Shown here: piece after piece, positions 1-12,798 of the stretch | Layout of the letters: each line of letters opens with the position of its first letter | How positions within the stretch are numbered: position 1 is the first letter of the stretch | NCBI GenBank assembly: GCA_011634665.1 | Contig: WAEK01000008.1 | Span: 1,419,501 to 1,483,500 of the forward strand | DNA from: Mortierella sp. BCC40632 | Taxonomy: Eukaryota > Mortierellomycota > Mortierellomycetes > Mortierellales > Mortierellaceae | Length of the DNA: 64,000 nucleotides | Reading direction: 5' to 3' | The notes under the pieces: model-generated | The model's database searches: none | Seen by the model: only the letters and a program-made list of their open reading frames with translations | What the model was told of the DNA's origin: nothing | Made by a program: the position numbers and the translations under genes

Positions 1-60
1 CACCTCTTTTAACAACAATAACAACAACATCAACAAGGAAAACAATACATCTGCACAGCA

Positions 61-318
61 ATGGTCAACAAAGCACCCAAGCCTCAGAAAGCACCCAAAG
101 TAAAGCGAGCGGCTCGGAACCAAGGCCAGGGCCAGAACCCATTTTTCTCGGGATTCCCCGAAGGCTCACTCCTTGCACAGTCGCAGCAGTTTGTGAAGGA
201 ACACGATGCAAAGCCCTTCCGGGACTTTAGCTATTTTGTGCTTGCCTTGTTGACCTTTTTCATTTGGAAGCTTCATGGCTCTGTAAAAGAAGGACATTCA
301 AGTAACGTCAATATTTTA

Positions 319-366
<48 letters not shown>

Positions 367-1011
367 GTGAGGGAAGAGGGGGAGGGAGAACCCGTCGGCT
401 ATATTTGTTCGCGTTGAAAGTACTTGAGCAAAGAGTATATTGATCAAAGTGGCGACCTAAATTTTGAAGAGAACTGACTGATCAAAGACTTTATCAAGGA
501 TCGAAAAAAAAAAAAAAAAAAAAAAGGATTAGTAGAATGCATGCTAACAACTCAAGCTTGATTTCTTTTCTTTCGATCCCCTTTTTTTAAACCCTAGATG
601 GCATTGGCATTTGGGGTTTGTTCACGTTTGGTACCATTGCAGTGATCAACGTCTGGACATACTTCTTGGTCATGATCTGTGCCAAAAGGCGAGGCGATAT
701 TGGGATCGTCCGAATCATGGATGAGGATGTTATTCGATCCATGTGGATGTCAGGATTCTTTGGTGCATGGGCAGCTGTTTTCTGTAAGTGATCCTCACCT
801 AAATCACTGGAGGAGAAAGGAAAGTGAAGAGAGGGGAGGAGGGAGTAACCATACAAGACTGACCGCATTATCCTTACTTTCATCTTTTCACTTTCCCAAA
901 CTGTTAGATTTCGGTTACAGACCCGAGGATCCAAAGTTCTATTCCAAGGCCATCTTTTCCTCAATACTCAACGTGTTCTGGGTTGCCGTCGTTATCAAGT
1001 TTTACATGTAA
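61..1011 (+). CDS. Small multi-pass membrane protein, function unknown (3 exons, 176 aa)
   Basis: Exons 61..301, 598..783 and 908..1011 join in frame (donors GTAACG and GTAAGT, acceptors CCTAG and GTTAG) and end at TAA. The N-terminus is basic and rich in Lys/Pro/Ala. Four hydrophobic stretches follow: residues about 56-72 (YFVLALLTFFIWKL), about 82-110 (GLFTFGTIAVINVWTYFLVM), about 129-142 and about 158-174 (SILNVFWVAVVIKF). Between the second and third lies a conserved-looking charged loop (AKRRGDIGIVRIMDEDVIR). This architecture suggests an endomembrane (ER-type) protein, but I do not recognise the family. Intron 1 carries an ATT microsatellite and an A-run. The gene lies 61 bases from the window edge, so an upstream exon cannot be excluded. 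It converges on the bL12m gene, about 250 bp between stop codons. Confidence 0.7.
317..366. repeat. (ATT)n microsatellite inside intron 1
   Basis: About sixteen ATT/TTA units lie just downstream of the intron donor at 302. It reads through in the exon-1 frame as an isoleucine run, which shows that frame is not the real protein. Confidence 0.95.
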
Positions 1012-1261
1012 ACCTTTCCAAGAGACACACTGCCGCTATCTTTGAAAACGAAAAACAAATAAAGAAAGAAACCCTCCGTCCTCCCACCTTTGGAATGCTA
1101 CGGCTGTGACCAGTAATTGCATTTGAACACTTCTGTCCCACAAGATGCTCGCACCGTTTCTTTACACTCTCCCCTCCTCCCTCTCAAAAAGTTTATAGTA
1201 TTGTGGGACGAGTACAGGTTTAAAAAAAAGTGGATGACATGTGTATTTCAATGACATAAAA

Positions 1262-2663
1262 TTACTCCAACGAGACGGTGGCACCGAGATCCTCGAGGGT
1301 CTTCTTAAGCTTCTCAGCATCGGCCTTGTTAAGATTCTCCTTGACAACCTTTGGTGCGCCCTCGACAAACTTCTTGGCCTAGATTCGAGTATTGTTTTTT
1401 TTTTTTTTTTATTCCATGAAAGTAAAGAGTTAGTGGATCAGTTTTCTTTTTTTTTTCCTTGTCATCATTTTCAAGCGGATGGACCAATAATGTTCTCTAA
1501 TAAGAGGGAAAATATCCTTAATGTCAATTGAGTAGTCTTACCTCGACCAAGTTGATACCAGGGATGATATTCTTGATCTCACGGATGAGTTTTGCCTTGG
1601 CAGCAGCATCGAACTTCTCGAGCTTGACAGCAAACTCGGTCTTCTCAGCAACCTTCTCCTCCTAGAATAACATGATGGTTAATGAAAGAAAAAAAGATAA
1701 AGGTGATTAGGCAAAATTCTCTGTAATAAGAAGCAAAGTATCCGAATCCTCTATCGTAGGGGCCTAGCAGGTTGTTCGTTACCTCAGCAGGGGCAGCGGC
1801 GGCGGCGTTCTGAGCGGGGGCGGCACCACCTCCGACAGGCATGGCAATCTCCTGGATGTTGAGACGAGTCTATGAGGTTCATTGCAATTGATAAAGGGAA
1901 TCAAATAAGGAAAAAAAAAAAGTTAGATACTGAAGAGTAGAGATGTTAAAGCAAAAAAATAAAATAAAATAAAAAGAAAGGATAGGTGTAGTAGTTCAGA
2001 ATCTCCTTTCCCTACCTCCTACACTCCTAGCAACCTCCTTGCGGAATAGAGTCGCATAGGGGAATGTAGTGAAAGGGAAATGGAAAATGTTTAAAGGCTT
2101 ACCTTCAACAGAGAAACCAGATCGGCAGTCTGAAGAAGGGTCAATCCAGAGATCTGATCCACGATCGACACAATCTTGGGGTCCACATCCTTGTTCGATC
2201 CAGGAGCATCCAATTTGTCGGCCGCTGAAGAGTAGTTAGCGACTCTGCTGACGACAACGCGGGGCGCGATTCTAAAGGTTATAAAAGAAAAGAGGTAGGT
2301 AGACAGAGTAGGATCAGGTTAGGATGCGGGTGAACACCAGGTTGTTTATGTAGTTGCACTAGAGTTGATAGCCATTTTGAGAGACAAAGCGCGATCATAA
2401 GACAAATCACGAACCTGGAGATGGTGCGGGGAGCAAGACGGGCAGAGACGGTGCGCAACTAGATACAGAAAAGGTGACAAAACTCGCGTGTGAGTGTGGC
2501 GGATCCTTCAAGGATAATAGTTATTGAAGAGATAGAAAAAAATCGGGTGCAAGTGTTGGAAGGCTGTTCCTGGAGAGAGGAGAGAGAGGAGAGGAAGGCT
2601 GGTTGGCCGGTCGAGGTTCAGAACCAGTGACAAACGGCCAAAAGTGGAGGAGGGGTAGTGCAT
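1262..2663 (-). CDS. mnp1: Mitochondrial large-subunit ribosomal protein bL12m (L7/L12 family)
   Basis: Minus-strand exons are 2415..2458, 2103..2271, 1783..1869, 1542..1661 and 1262..1378, all in frame. The product has an Arg-rich presequence ([20 protein letters not shown]), the N-terminal dimerisation helices ([20 protein letters not shown]), an Ala/Pro-rich hinge ([17 protein letters not shown]) and the C-terminal L7/L12 domain (EEKTEF-like start; end [16 protein letters not shown]...GATVSLE). The family forms the ribosomal stalk that recruits translation factors, here in the mitochondrial matrix. The first exon is inferred: ATG at 2663 to 2625 would add 13 residues ([13 protein letters not shown]) in phase, but its donor is GTTCTG and the next one is GTTCGT, both weak. 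Predicted length is about 191 aa. The C-terminal five exons are secure; the exact start is not. Confidence 0.9.
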
Positions 2664-4326
2664 GGCAAGAGGTGGATGAGTTGTTGTCGGAATGCGATTG
2701 GGAGCGACACTGAGGATGGATGAGTGTAGATTCCGATCAGGTTTCTTTTGCCAACTCTTTTGGTTCTCTGTTGAACAGTCGGCATAAAAATAAGAGGCAT
2801 GGCGAATCGGTTGTGTCGGACAGTACGACTGTCAAACGATTCCTGCAGCTCTTCAGAGCACTGGCTCCCGCAATCCATGCTAGAGTCTGTTCCCTTTCTC
2901 TTTTTCTCCAGAATGAGGATATTGGTCGCGAGTCAGTCACTATGATTACCATGGTCGATTAGAGTGGTTGTGAATGAGGAGGAGTGGAAGTGGAGGAAGG
3001 AGGAGGGAGGAGATCGGGAAAGGTAAACAAAAGCAGACTCTGTCAGTAGGCGAGTGACTGCCCTCTGGTCGAGAAGCCCGAAATCATCGCATATACAACA
3101 GGCGGTCTGGGTTTACTTTCAACTATAACCACTACTACTACTGAATTCCAGCCAGGGGACAGGTAAGCGAAACCACAGTCGAAGACTGAAAAAAGAAAAA
3201 GAAAAGCTAGCAACATCTCTGCGACCTGGTGACTTCAGACTTGGATACACATAGTGACACGGAATGGTATGCAGGAGTAGGCGTCTTGACAGACATCTGT
3301 ATCACTATTAGCAAAGTGGCCCTACTTTGATCTATTTGTCGTTCAGTGACAAATGAGTCGCCTGACCTTCTATCCAGCAACTACACAGTGCAAGGATCTT
3401 CCTCTCTATACTATGCCACTCCCAATTCATTTTACAGCAGCTTAAACGGATAGGAATTCAGGCTCTCTGAAGGATTGAAGATAGGTATGGTGTTGTTTCA
3501 GCGCGTCCTGTTTTTTTTACCTTTTAGTGTGGCTTGAGGAGCATGCACGAATGTTGATCCGTCACAAGCCCATTGGGCCAATGTTAGAACGCGTCAAAAC
3601 TTAAGGTCGCACTAGAACAACCATGGCCACAGGCTAGCACGTTTTTTTTTTTTTTTTTTTTTTTATCCGCGGAAGAACTAAAGCTTGAATCCTACCATGG
3701 CAAAGTGTGAATCAATCCGAGCTGTCGGATCTAGGTTTGTCCACCCTTTCTCTTTTCTTCTTTTATTCCCTGGCACCTCTTCCTCTCTCAGCGACATGCA
3801 AATTAGTAGATCCTAGTTCCAATTTTCTTTGTTTGAGGAAGGAAAGGAAAGTCAATGGCGTGCGTGTGGCGCTAATTTCCTTTTTAACCCTGGGGGCGCT
3901 GTCAATAGGTTGACCAAAGGAGCAAAAGGAGGCTCTACACACACACACACCCTTTCCCTCTCGCCGTTCTTTGTTCCTTTTTAATGGCGTCAATAGCATG
4001 AGTGAGGGCAAATGTGGCAGCCAAGAAGAATCGCAAGAGCCTATATTTTCGATTTGCTCAATCTGCGTGGGCCAAAGAAGACGCCTGTTTGTGCTTTTTC
4101 TGGATGTAAGGGTGTGGCAAGTGGCGGTGTCTTGTTAGAGAATTTTGCCAAAAAGGAGAGGAAGAGGACAGCCCAAGTCAAATGGGCTTGATGTGCGCCA
4201 CGACGTCGTGATTTCCACATCTGTCCAGTCTGCTGGTCCACCCATTGCTCCAGCCCAGCCCAAAAGAGTAACGCAGCAAGGAAGCAGGGCGCACTTTTGG
4301 ACAATGGAAGAGAGAAGGAATGGGAA

Positions 4327-4409
4327 GAGGAAGAGGAGGAGGAGGAGGAGGAGGAGGAGGAGGAGGAGGAGGAGGAGGAGGAGGAGGAGGAGGAGGAGGA
4401 GGAGGGAGG
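4327..4409. repeat. (GGA)n microsatellite, about 80 bp
   Basis: Near-perfect purine triplet array. All three frames on each strand stay open through it (Glu, Arg, Gly or Ser, Pro, Leu runs), which explains the six apparent ORFs around it. It is a polypurine-polypyrimidine mirror tract that could adopt triplex structure. Confidence 0.95.
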
Positions 4410-4684
4410 GTACAAGTCCACCCCGCCCATCTCATTTTTTTTTTTCAACCCGGTTCTACTCGACAATAATGGAACGCAGCACCAAGTAGATTACAGGAAC
4501 AGCCCCGGAGAGTTTCCGTGTGAGTGACTGCTTGATAGAGCCACCGTTACACAACATCCAATCGCTCCTCCCCATCGCCATACTCGTCCCTTTGTCCACG
4601 CTCCGGACTCAATGGTCACCAAACCGCAGAAAAAAAAAGGCGAAGAATATTCCGGGACTTCTAGTATGAGCTACAGTGCCCAGC

Positions 4685-4688
<4 letters not shown>

Positions 4689-4715
<27 letters not shown>
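4689..4715. repeat. (CT)n microsatellite
   Basis: Uninterrupted TC/CT dinucleotide run of about 27 bp in noncoding sequence. Confidence 0.9.
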
Positions 4716-6772
4716 GTTCACCACACATGCCCTTTCATCATCCCTCCTACGCATCCTCTTTTTCCAGGGATCGGACGATTTTCGTCTTTGCTCCGGGAAA
4801 AAAAAAAAAAAATAAAAAAAAAGGGCTGTTCCGAAACGACTGAGGCAAGGGCACTGTGTTGCAGATCGTTCCTTGATTTCCATCACTCTCCCCCTTTCCG
4901 TGGCCTCAGTACCACTTGGCCAGTGTACCGCAAGCGCACAATTTGTCGCAGTCGTTTGTTGGGCTGGAATTGGATGCTCTGCCCAGTCCACGGGCATTTA
5001 AGCCATCCTCCCCTCCCCCCACGCAGGTCATCTGTTTGGCACGGTAGAACGCCGGGCCTAAATCGATACTTTGAGGGTAGCGTGAGAGAGAGAGAGAGAG
5101 AGGGAAGAGAACCATCGTGCGAAAGAGCTCCTTGTGCATGTGTAAGAGTGTGGGGTAGGAAAGCGAACATGTTTGTCGGCTCTTTTTTTTTTTTTTTTTT
5201 TTTTTCTTGAGAGTAATGAGCATGGACCGACGAACGACGGTTCAATTCTTTGCTGCGTAGATTGTTGTTTGTATGTATTGGTCATTTGAAATATGCGTGT
5301 GCGGATTTCTTGGGTCATGCCCTTGAAGATAGAATCTGTGGAATGGTTGGAAGAGTCCTTACCTCCCTCCTTCTCCTCTTCCTCTCTTGGCACAGCTGTG
5401 AGTGGAGATGGGTATGACCATTTTCCATAAGAACTTGAGTGAGTGAACAGGGCAACGGGTCATCAGAGGTGATGTAAAGCTGTTTGTTTCCTTTGTTTGG
5501 TTGGCACATGTAAACGAGACCGGTCACTCTGCATTGTTCAACTTCGCCTGTCTGAGCCCTGGCCATGCTTCCTCCTTGGGTTCCTTCGGGGACATGTTCG
5601 AGGCAAAGAAAAAAAAATTGTCCTTGATGGGCTGCAATTTGTCACAAACAGGAGCACACTTTATTACATTCGTGGTGGAGATGCACAGTGGCAAATATTG
5701 GCAACAATGGGGCGCGGCGTTGCTCCCAGCCTTGTTGTGTTGTTGTGAGGAGAGAGAGGGTTCTTGGATGCATTTGGGTACTCTCCGCTCTTGGCTGAGT
5801 TGGCATAAACAGCTGTTTACTTGTGGCTCAAGCGAATGCTTGATACCTCCCTCCTTTCTCTCTCTAGACATTATTTCAAGGACATCTTTCGTACCCTTTT
5901 TGGAAAAGAGAGCGAAGGCGATCGTTACCGAGGGTAACTCGTTCCGTGCATCTTGGCCAGAGGGCGAAGGAAAAAGAGCGTGATGGACCTCACATGTTGG
6001 TCCAGGAGGAGAAAATTGAAAGAAAAAGGTGTTTTGCTTCTGAGATGGTGTTCTCGTACTCCATCTCTCGTCTCGATCGCTCCTTTTTTCCTGTTCCAAC
6101 ATCATGGTTCTCCAAGCACATATTGCACAGTTTTTCTGTACTCACAAATATCGCTTTTTTTTTTTTTTTTTTTTTTGCTGATCGTGATGCATGGTATGGT
6201 TTTGGAACATGGTTGGTACTAACTCAACTATGCCTTTCAAATATAGGAACTTACATACGATTCAAAAAAAGACAAAAAAAAGTGCGTGTGTGCTCAAATG
6301 TATATCTTGTTTCTTGACTTTACTATTGTGTGTATACACATCGAGGGGTATACTTCTTTCTCTCAGGAATTACAATGTTACAGGGTATGGGACAGGCTAG
6401 AAAGAGAAAAGAGCGACCTTCTGAGATGTAGTTTGCCCCGCAGAGACCAGTCGTCGATGGATCAAGACCGTAGCTTACTCCATGTTGCAGAACCCAAATT
6501 GGAACAAAAAGTCTAGTCGCCTCTCTTTTTTTACTACAGCAAAAGACCTCGTCTTGCTCTTCCAGACCGGGCCGGGCCGGATCCAACATGACTTGATTGC
6601 ATCCTGTGGACGTGCAGGTAAAAATATCCATCTGTGAAATAGAACTATGCATCCATGCTCACAAAGAGCAGGGACAAGGAAGACCTTGGGAATAGCCTGG
6701 CATTTTCAGATAACAAAAAATGTTTTTGAGAAACGTGAAGGTGGGACGGGATCGGTTGGATGGTGTGCGCGC

Positions 6773-6773
6773 T

Positions 6774-6822
<49 letters not shown>
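6773..6822. repeat. T8A42 homopolymer block
   Basis: Eight T followed directly by 42 A; one of the longest homopolymers in the window, in noncoding DNA. Exact length may be affected by sequencing or assembly. Confidence 0.9.
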
Positions 6823-6824
<2 letters not shown>

Positions 6825-7825
6825 TTTCGCGAGCCCTCGGTCCATCCTTGCTCCTGATGGATTCTTTTGGAGCGAAGGATACTAGGGGGTAGGGGGGGAG
6901 TACTAGCAGGCAAGAACTACCTAGTCCATCCACAAAACGATCGATCCTTCTTCACTTGTCCCGTTTCCTGGATCCTCAATTGACTCCTTCAAGGGTTCTC
7001 TGACTCGGGATGCACTCGTGCAGGGATCGGGATTAAATTGACAGTCCTATAAAGTGGGTCGGGTGCAATTGGAAAGGGAATGGCTGGATGCAAAATCGCC
7101 ATATTACGCCACTCTCGTCACCGACCTCAGGGTTCTCTCCTTCTCAGTCTCTTGATCTCTCCTAGACCGGACAAACCCCAGGAACGGGGGCGCAACAAGG
7201 AGCGCAAACCCTCCGGAGGCTGTTGTATGCTCCTACTGTGTTGATGCAGAAGGAAAGGTTGGAGGACGTTGAAATATTGTAATACGCCTTGGAAGGAAGG
7301 CATTTCTAGGGGACGTTGCTATCTTCCGCAAAAGGCCTACATGTCGTCCGCGGGTTTGGGGATTCAGCGAGCAGCCTGACAGAGTGATGTCTTCTCGTCT
7401 GACTGGGTCCAAAAATGCAACAAAACGTATTCATGCGCCCACAGGGAGCAAGGACAAAGCGAAAGGGACTTCGCTACAGCCCGCTCAATTAGTAGGGCGA
7501 AATGAGAGGCATGAGGGCTGATTGGACCAAATGTAGCAGAGGAGCCCTATTGGGACCATGGACCCTCCATGGCCGCAGTTGTGACTGAAGAGGTAGATAG
7601 TGGTTGCTCGACCATGACCTCTTCCGCCCAGGTGTAGCTGGGATAAAGAACTAGAGCTCAGGGAACAAGCCCCGGAGGTGGGCTGCAGCAAACCCCTGCC
7701 CGCAGCATGAGCAACTCAAGTGGTGTGTGTGGCTGGTACGAGAGCAAGATCTCGCAATCAAATGCCACTGCATGGACGCATCGAGGCTCGCAATGCCTCT
7801 CGCCCACTTTGACTACTCAGGAAAG

Positions 7826-8211
7826 TATAAAAATCAAACCAAGTGCCCGCGTTTTCCCTCTTCTTTTTCCTCTCTTCTCCTTCCACATCCTGGTCCAGCA
7901 CCAACACATCACCACAACTCTCGACCACTGCCTTGCCTCACATATAAACGGATCCCTTTTGAACGGCATCCTCGCTCCAGCCTTAGTCTCGGACGCACAC
8001 AATTCACCAACGCTTGCAACTTTATCCACTCCTCTGGTCTTTGCTTTTTTTTTTCTATTCTGCCGCAACATTCTGCCTTGAAATTTGTTCGCAACATCGC
8101 CTACTACACTCTGCACGATCCTTTGATTACTACAAGCTCATCCATCGTCGCACCTCTCTACTAAGCCTGGGCGTCCTTCACGCGATCATTTCCTGACTTT
8201 TGGATCAACGT
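7826..8211 (+). promoter_or_regulatory. Promoter-like region with TATA boxes and a possible noncoding exon
   Basis: A TATA-like element (tataaaaa, 7826-7833) is followed by a long pyrimidine-rich stretch, and a second (tataaac, 7943-7949) lies downstream. A consensus splice donor (GTAAGT) sits at 8212. This pattern resembles the promoters of the recognisable genes here (TATA box, CT-rich tract, 5'UTR intron). No coding exon can be attached nearby. It could start a long leader of the LRR gene at 13463 or a noncoding RNA; both are inference. Confidence 0.3.
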
Positions 8212-11200
8212 GTAAGTCAGCCAGTTCAGAACATCCACGGCTCTGCCCCGTCTCCTCTTCCCACCCCTCGCTCCTCCTCCCCGCCTTTTTCACCTGCTGC
8301 CCGCAGTAGGCCTGAGGGGATCGAATATCCAATCTATTCTGGCTCGATTCACCCCCCTCACCTGTCCCTCCCTTGCTTGTACCCCTCCCAAACAACGTCA
8401 GCAACGCATTGGTCATTCAAACCACATCTGTAGGACGTGGACCCCTCCTCTCCTTCTTCTCCTTCCCCTCCCCCCCTCCTCTCCTCTTCCCCAAGGGGAG
8501 CTGAGGTTTGTGCGCATCATCAACATCCAATCTTTGTACAGACTCATTGTCCAGAATGCCGCCGACGCCTACCCCTTCTCCCTCTCTCTCTCCCAGCCAC
8601 CTACTCTATCCAAACCAAGCACATCTGTTACCGAGAGTTTGACTTGACTCGAAGATCCCATCCCACCCTTGGTTCGGTCACCTGCGCACGACCTTTCTGG
8701 ATTTTCGGACAAACAAAAATCCACGCAACTGTCCAGTCATTCCTTCGTGCGTGAAGTTTGGCAAGTCAAAATGCGTACGCATGATGAGCTGACCCGAAGA
8801 AGGAGTAAGAAAGTGAAGGAAAGAGGGGCAGAGGACCTTACCGAGGATTGCTGTTCGTTCTGGGATAGTGGGAAGAAGAGAGTTCAGGGCAACACAGGGC
8901 TGGAATTGAAGAGGCGACAAGTCCTACCCTTATTTCACTTTGGCTCCAAAAGAGAGCAAAGGCTGGGCGGATGGTATCAGCAAAGACCACAGGCAACATG
9001 TTCGCTGTCTTCCAACCTTGCTAGCGGCGTCTGTTGTAGTCCTGTGCATGTAGCTCCTCCCTTCGGGAGAAAATGCTTCGACAGCGCCCTCCAGTCAAAG
9101 TGTTTTCTTTGCTCGAAAGGGGGGAAGGGAGAGGTAGAAGGAAGGAAAGAAGGAAGGAAGGGAGAGAGAAGCTTCGACACACACATGAGTCTGTTCACGC
9201 GCTCTCTTTCTCTTCCCCAACATGGACGTGCTTCTGTTTTGTCTTGACCCCGGCTTGATTCAGTATGATACATGCGCTGAGGCAGAGCAAATGGCGGATC
9301 TCATGCAATCCCACCCTTCCCGGCATTCCATGATCCCCTTCATACTTGTCTGTATCTCAGAGTGTGTTGTATCCTTTGTCCCTCTCTCTCCTCTGTCTCT
9401 CTCTCTCATCGATCGAATGGTATGACCTCGCTACCACGTTTGGTATTGTGCCCATGGGCCCTGGCCGCCAAAAAATCAACTTGCATGCATGACAACAGTA
9501 GTAGGCGGCAAAACGTTGGAAACTCCTGATCCTTGGAAGAGTGTCCCATGTGTGGCAAAGGTCATGTCTGTTTGGCTCTTTGGAGTGAGTGAGCCACAAA
9601 AAAAGCAGCTGAAATCACCCCCTGGCACACACTCTCACTCTCACACATACACCTCACTCTTTCCTCTGCCTTCTATCCCAGTGTATGCATGCAAACAATG
9701 GGGGTTAGTCTGGTAACAAAAAAAAAAAAAAAAAGAGCAGAGCAGAGGTTGATTGGGGTGGCCAACCGATCTTGTTACCACCATGCATATTGTTCCCTCC
9801 CCTCCCCTCTCTGTCCAATCTCAGGACTCTCCATACACTCGTTTCCTTTCGATGCTCTACCCCGTCCACGTTTTCTTGTTTAGCAGGTGTTGGGTAGAAG
9901 TAAGAGAGGCTAAGAAGAGAAGAATGCAATGCAATGCAATGCATGGATCTTCTACCAACACTGGATTGCTCTCTATTTTTATGAATCTGGGCTTTGCCCG
10001 GCTCAAAGCAATAAGGGTTGTCTTTTCTTGTTCTTCTCCTTCTTCTTCGGGAAGGAGGGAGGGAGGTGTTCTTCAAGTTCATGTGATGATGCTCTTGGGC
10101 TTCCAAACCGAAATGACAAGGAGAAAAGAAGACGCGCCCAAACAGCCAATTTAGGATAATGGGAAATGGGAGTACAAAAAAAAAAGAAGACAAAAGAGGG
10201 GAGGGAGGTCAAAAGCTATGACCAACCTGGTAACCCGTTCTAATATTCCCTCTCTCCTTTATAACAATATTTTTCAACAGTATCCTTAATAGGAACGAAG
10301 AAAGAAAGAAAGAAAGAAAAAGCACCGCAATAGTTTCTCCTTCCAGGACAACCAGCCTTGAAGCCACTTCTTTTGCAACCAAGTAATCTCCTTTTAATTC
10401 AGGTAACCCTCTTCAAGTAACATCGGGACTCACGGATGCGACACCGGGAAACTATTGGGCTGTGGGCAGAGAAGGTGTAATGAGGGACATTTTTTTCCCT
10501 TTTGCCCATTCTCTTCCAGCGCCACGTTTGAATCGGACTTTTTAGTTGTATATGCCTCATTGGGCGATCAACAGACCTGGAGGATAACAGGATGCTGTTA
10601 CGGATGGAATCTTGTTTTTTCCCATCTGGAGCGATTTAGACCACCATTGCATGGACAGCCTGAGAGTGAGGTCAACCTCTCTCCTTGCCATGCAAGCAGG
10701 GAAGAACAATATCCCTGCCCGACTTGTACCTTATAGAGTGCGAGTTCCTAAGACCTGACACTTTTGTGTATGCTTTGGAGAGGAGAGAGTGAGAGAGAGA
10801 GAAAAGAGAAGAGAAGAGAAGAGAAAAGAGGAAAGTTCCTTTTCGCTACAGTTCAACTGACGATAGTGTACTCGTTGTCTTTCACTTATCCCTTCATAGA
10901 TACGCTTATCAACTATTTTCGGAACACCAGGTACGTGTACAGCGATGCGACTTTGGCCCAACTTTTTCCTTTCTTTCTTTTTTTTTTCTTCTTCCGCCTT
11001 CTTTTTTTCCCACTGCGCTTGTCTGTTCGCTTTACATCATACCAGCACTCCATCTTCCCCTCTTTTAAAGAAAGGATGCAGTCGTTCACTTTCGGGAGAA
11101 TGGAAGATCCATTGAAGAGCTGGAAGGGCTAGGGGAGACCTAAGGACAACGTGAACTTCATGGACGCATGGGATGGCGGTGTCGGACTGAGACAATAACC

Positions 11201-12560
11201 CTTGAGGGATTAAGGATCTATTTATTGTCCCTTCGTTCTTCCTGTTCTCACCTCGTTTCAGGGATCGGTGGGAGGCTGCTGTTCATTGGCTGGTGCCCTC
11301 CGTCGCCCCGCATCCTGCGCTGCTTACAAAATTTCGGGATCTCGGGCCACGAGAAAGACAGAAGGAGTGGAAGACGCGGTGATAAGTGGAGAAGGAGAAA
11401 AAAAACAGGGACCTGAAGCAATGAGCGGTGAGAGCATGACGGTGCGGGGGTTATGTTGACGCAATCTCTACCATGCAGGAAGCCGTCACCGACTTCAATT
11501 GCTCGATAGGAGTCCGGGTCTGCCGGGCCAGGTCTGAGGATAACTGGCTGAGCAGAGAGGTATTTACAAGAGGGAAGAGGAGGGGAGGGGGCTTACGCAG
11601 GGTTGGGTGCATGCCGTTGGTGCGGGCGGAAACATTTTAAGTATCCATGGGTGCCTTTGTCTGTCTTTCTTTTCTCTTTCTTTTCTGCACCTTTTCCTGC
11701 CCCTTTCTCTCCTCTCCTCTCCTCTTTCACTCCACTCTTTCACTCTCCACAAACAAAGTGCGCTTGGTCCCTGGAATCTGATCGCTCCTACCCTCTAACC
11801 AGGTACTTTTTTGAGGCTGCAACGAGCGGCGAGCATTCACAATAGACAACATGCATGCATGTTGTCATGTGGGCACCTTCAGCTCTCTCTCCTTCCCTCC
11901 CGAAGAAGGTTTTCATGATACGAGAAAAAAAAAATGTTCGCCACTTTGGGCGCCGGGCAAAGGCTTGGATACGGTGGAGCGATGGATAATTTTTGAGGGC
12001 TTTCTCTGTGTAGGCCGGGAACACAAACAATACACAAACATACACTTGGCAACAACATGACTGACAGAGAGAGTATGTATGTGCATATTTGTGTGTTTGT
12101 GCGTGAATGACATGGGCCTTCGAGAAAACGGACCGGTGTTTATCGCTGTTTTGGAACTTTGTTCTTTGTCCCTTCAGGGACAGGCAGCGTTCCATGTTCT
12201 ACTGCTAGCGTGCTCTTTACTGTGAACAGGGGCCATCCAACGACGAGCGAGAGCAAAGCAAAAGAGAAAAGGGCGCTCTGTCCAATCCTTGGAGATGAAG
12301 TGACAGGGGTAGAGTGGACTGCAAGAGGGAATGATTGGCATGACATGGAAAGAGACAAAGACAGCCCAGGGGCGTCCAGCCCCTTGTCCGTCCCCCGAGA
12401 CCAGACAACGGAGAGCAACGACTGCATGGAGAACCGACCATGTCAGGTGTCTGCGGGTGCGGCCTTTTTTTTTTTTTTTTTTTTTTTTTTTCTTCGACCT
12501 TCTCCCCTTGTGTTCTCCACCTTGCATGGAGTCTCCATTCTTTCTCTCTCCATTCCCCTT
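8212..12560. other. Intergenic continuation without a supportable gene
   Basis: CT-rich, microsatellite-laden sequence with short conflicting frames on both strands (for example 8669-9247 and 9705-10193) that lack domains or codon regularity. Contains GGAA-type repeats near 9130-9165, an ATGCA pentamer run near 9924-9944 and poly-A/T runs. Confidence 0.55.
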
Positions 12561-12798
12561 TTTTCACTTGTTCCATCTTTCCATTCTTTCATTCATGACT
12601 CGATCCATACACAATTGCTAACCCGTGTCTCCAACGTCTTCCATTCTGCGTGTTCCACCCAACCCAGTCTCAGCTGCCCTACACTCTGCAGCCAACTATA
12701 CCAAGGATCAAAAAGTTCATATTTATACCCAAGCATCAACCACGAACGCTACTCCCTTGCTCTCCCAAGCTACACCTAAGGACTCTTCTTCAGTCAAG

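Larger units (their letters stand above)
2664..7820. other. Long intergenic stretch without a supportable gene
   Basis: Open frames here are short, overlap on both strands, and are made largely of translated microsatellites (GGA, CT, GA, poly-T). No splice-compatible conserved domain was found in any frame. Notable content: a T run at 3642-3664, a GGA array at 4327-4409, a CT array at 4689-4715, GA at about 5086-5103, T runs at about 5185-5205 and 6157-6176, and a T8A42 block at 6773-6822. It lies between the 5' end of the bL12m gene and promoter-like sequence near 7.8 kb. Confidence 0.6.

Noticed and set aside
4041..4527. Several overlapping open frames with Ser, Pro, Glu or Arg runs
   Set aside because: They are translations of one GGA microsatellite in different frames; there is no conserved sequence outside the run.
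5524..6105. 193-residue open frame on the minus strand
   Set aside because: Irregular composition, no domain, translated poly-T as Phe runs, and a competing frame on the other strand; judged chance.
12159..12779. 206-residue open frame on the plus strand
   Set aside because: Contains a translated T run and pyrimidine tracts and lies in promoter-like DNA; no protein features.
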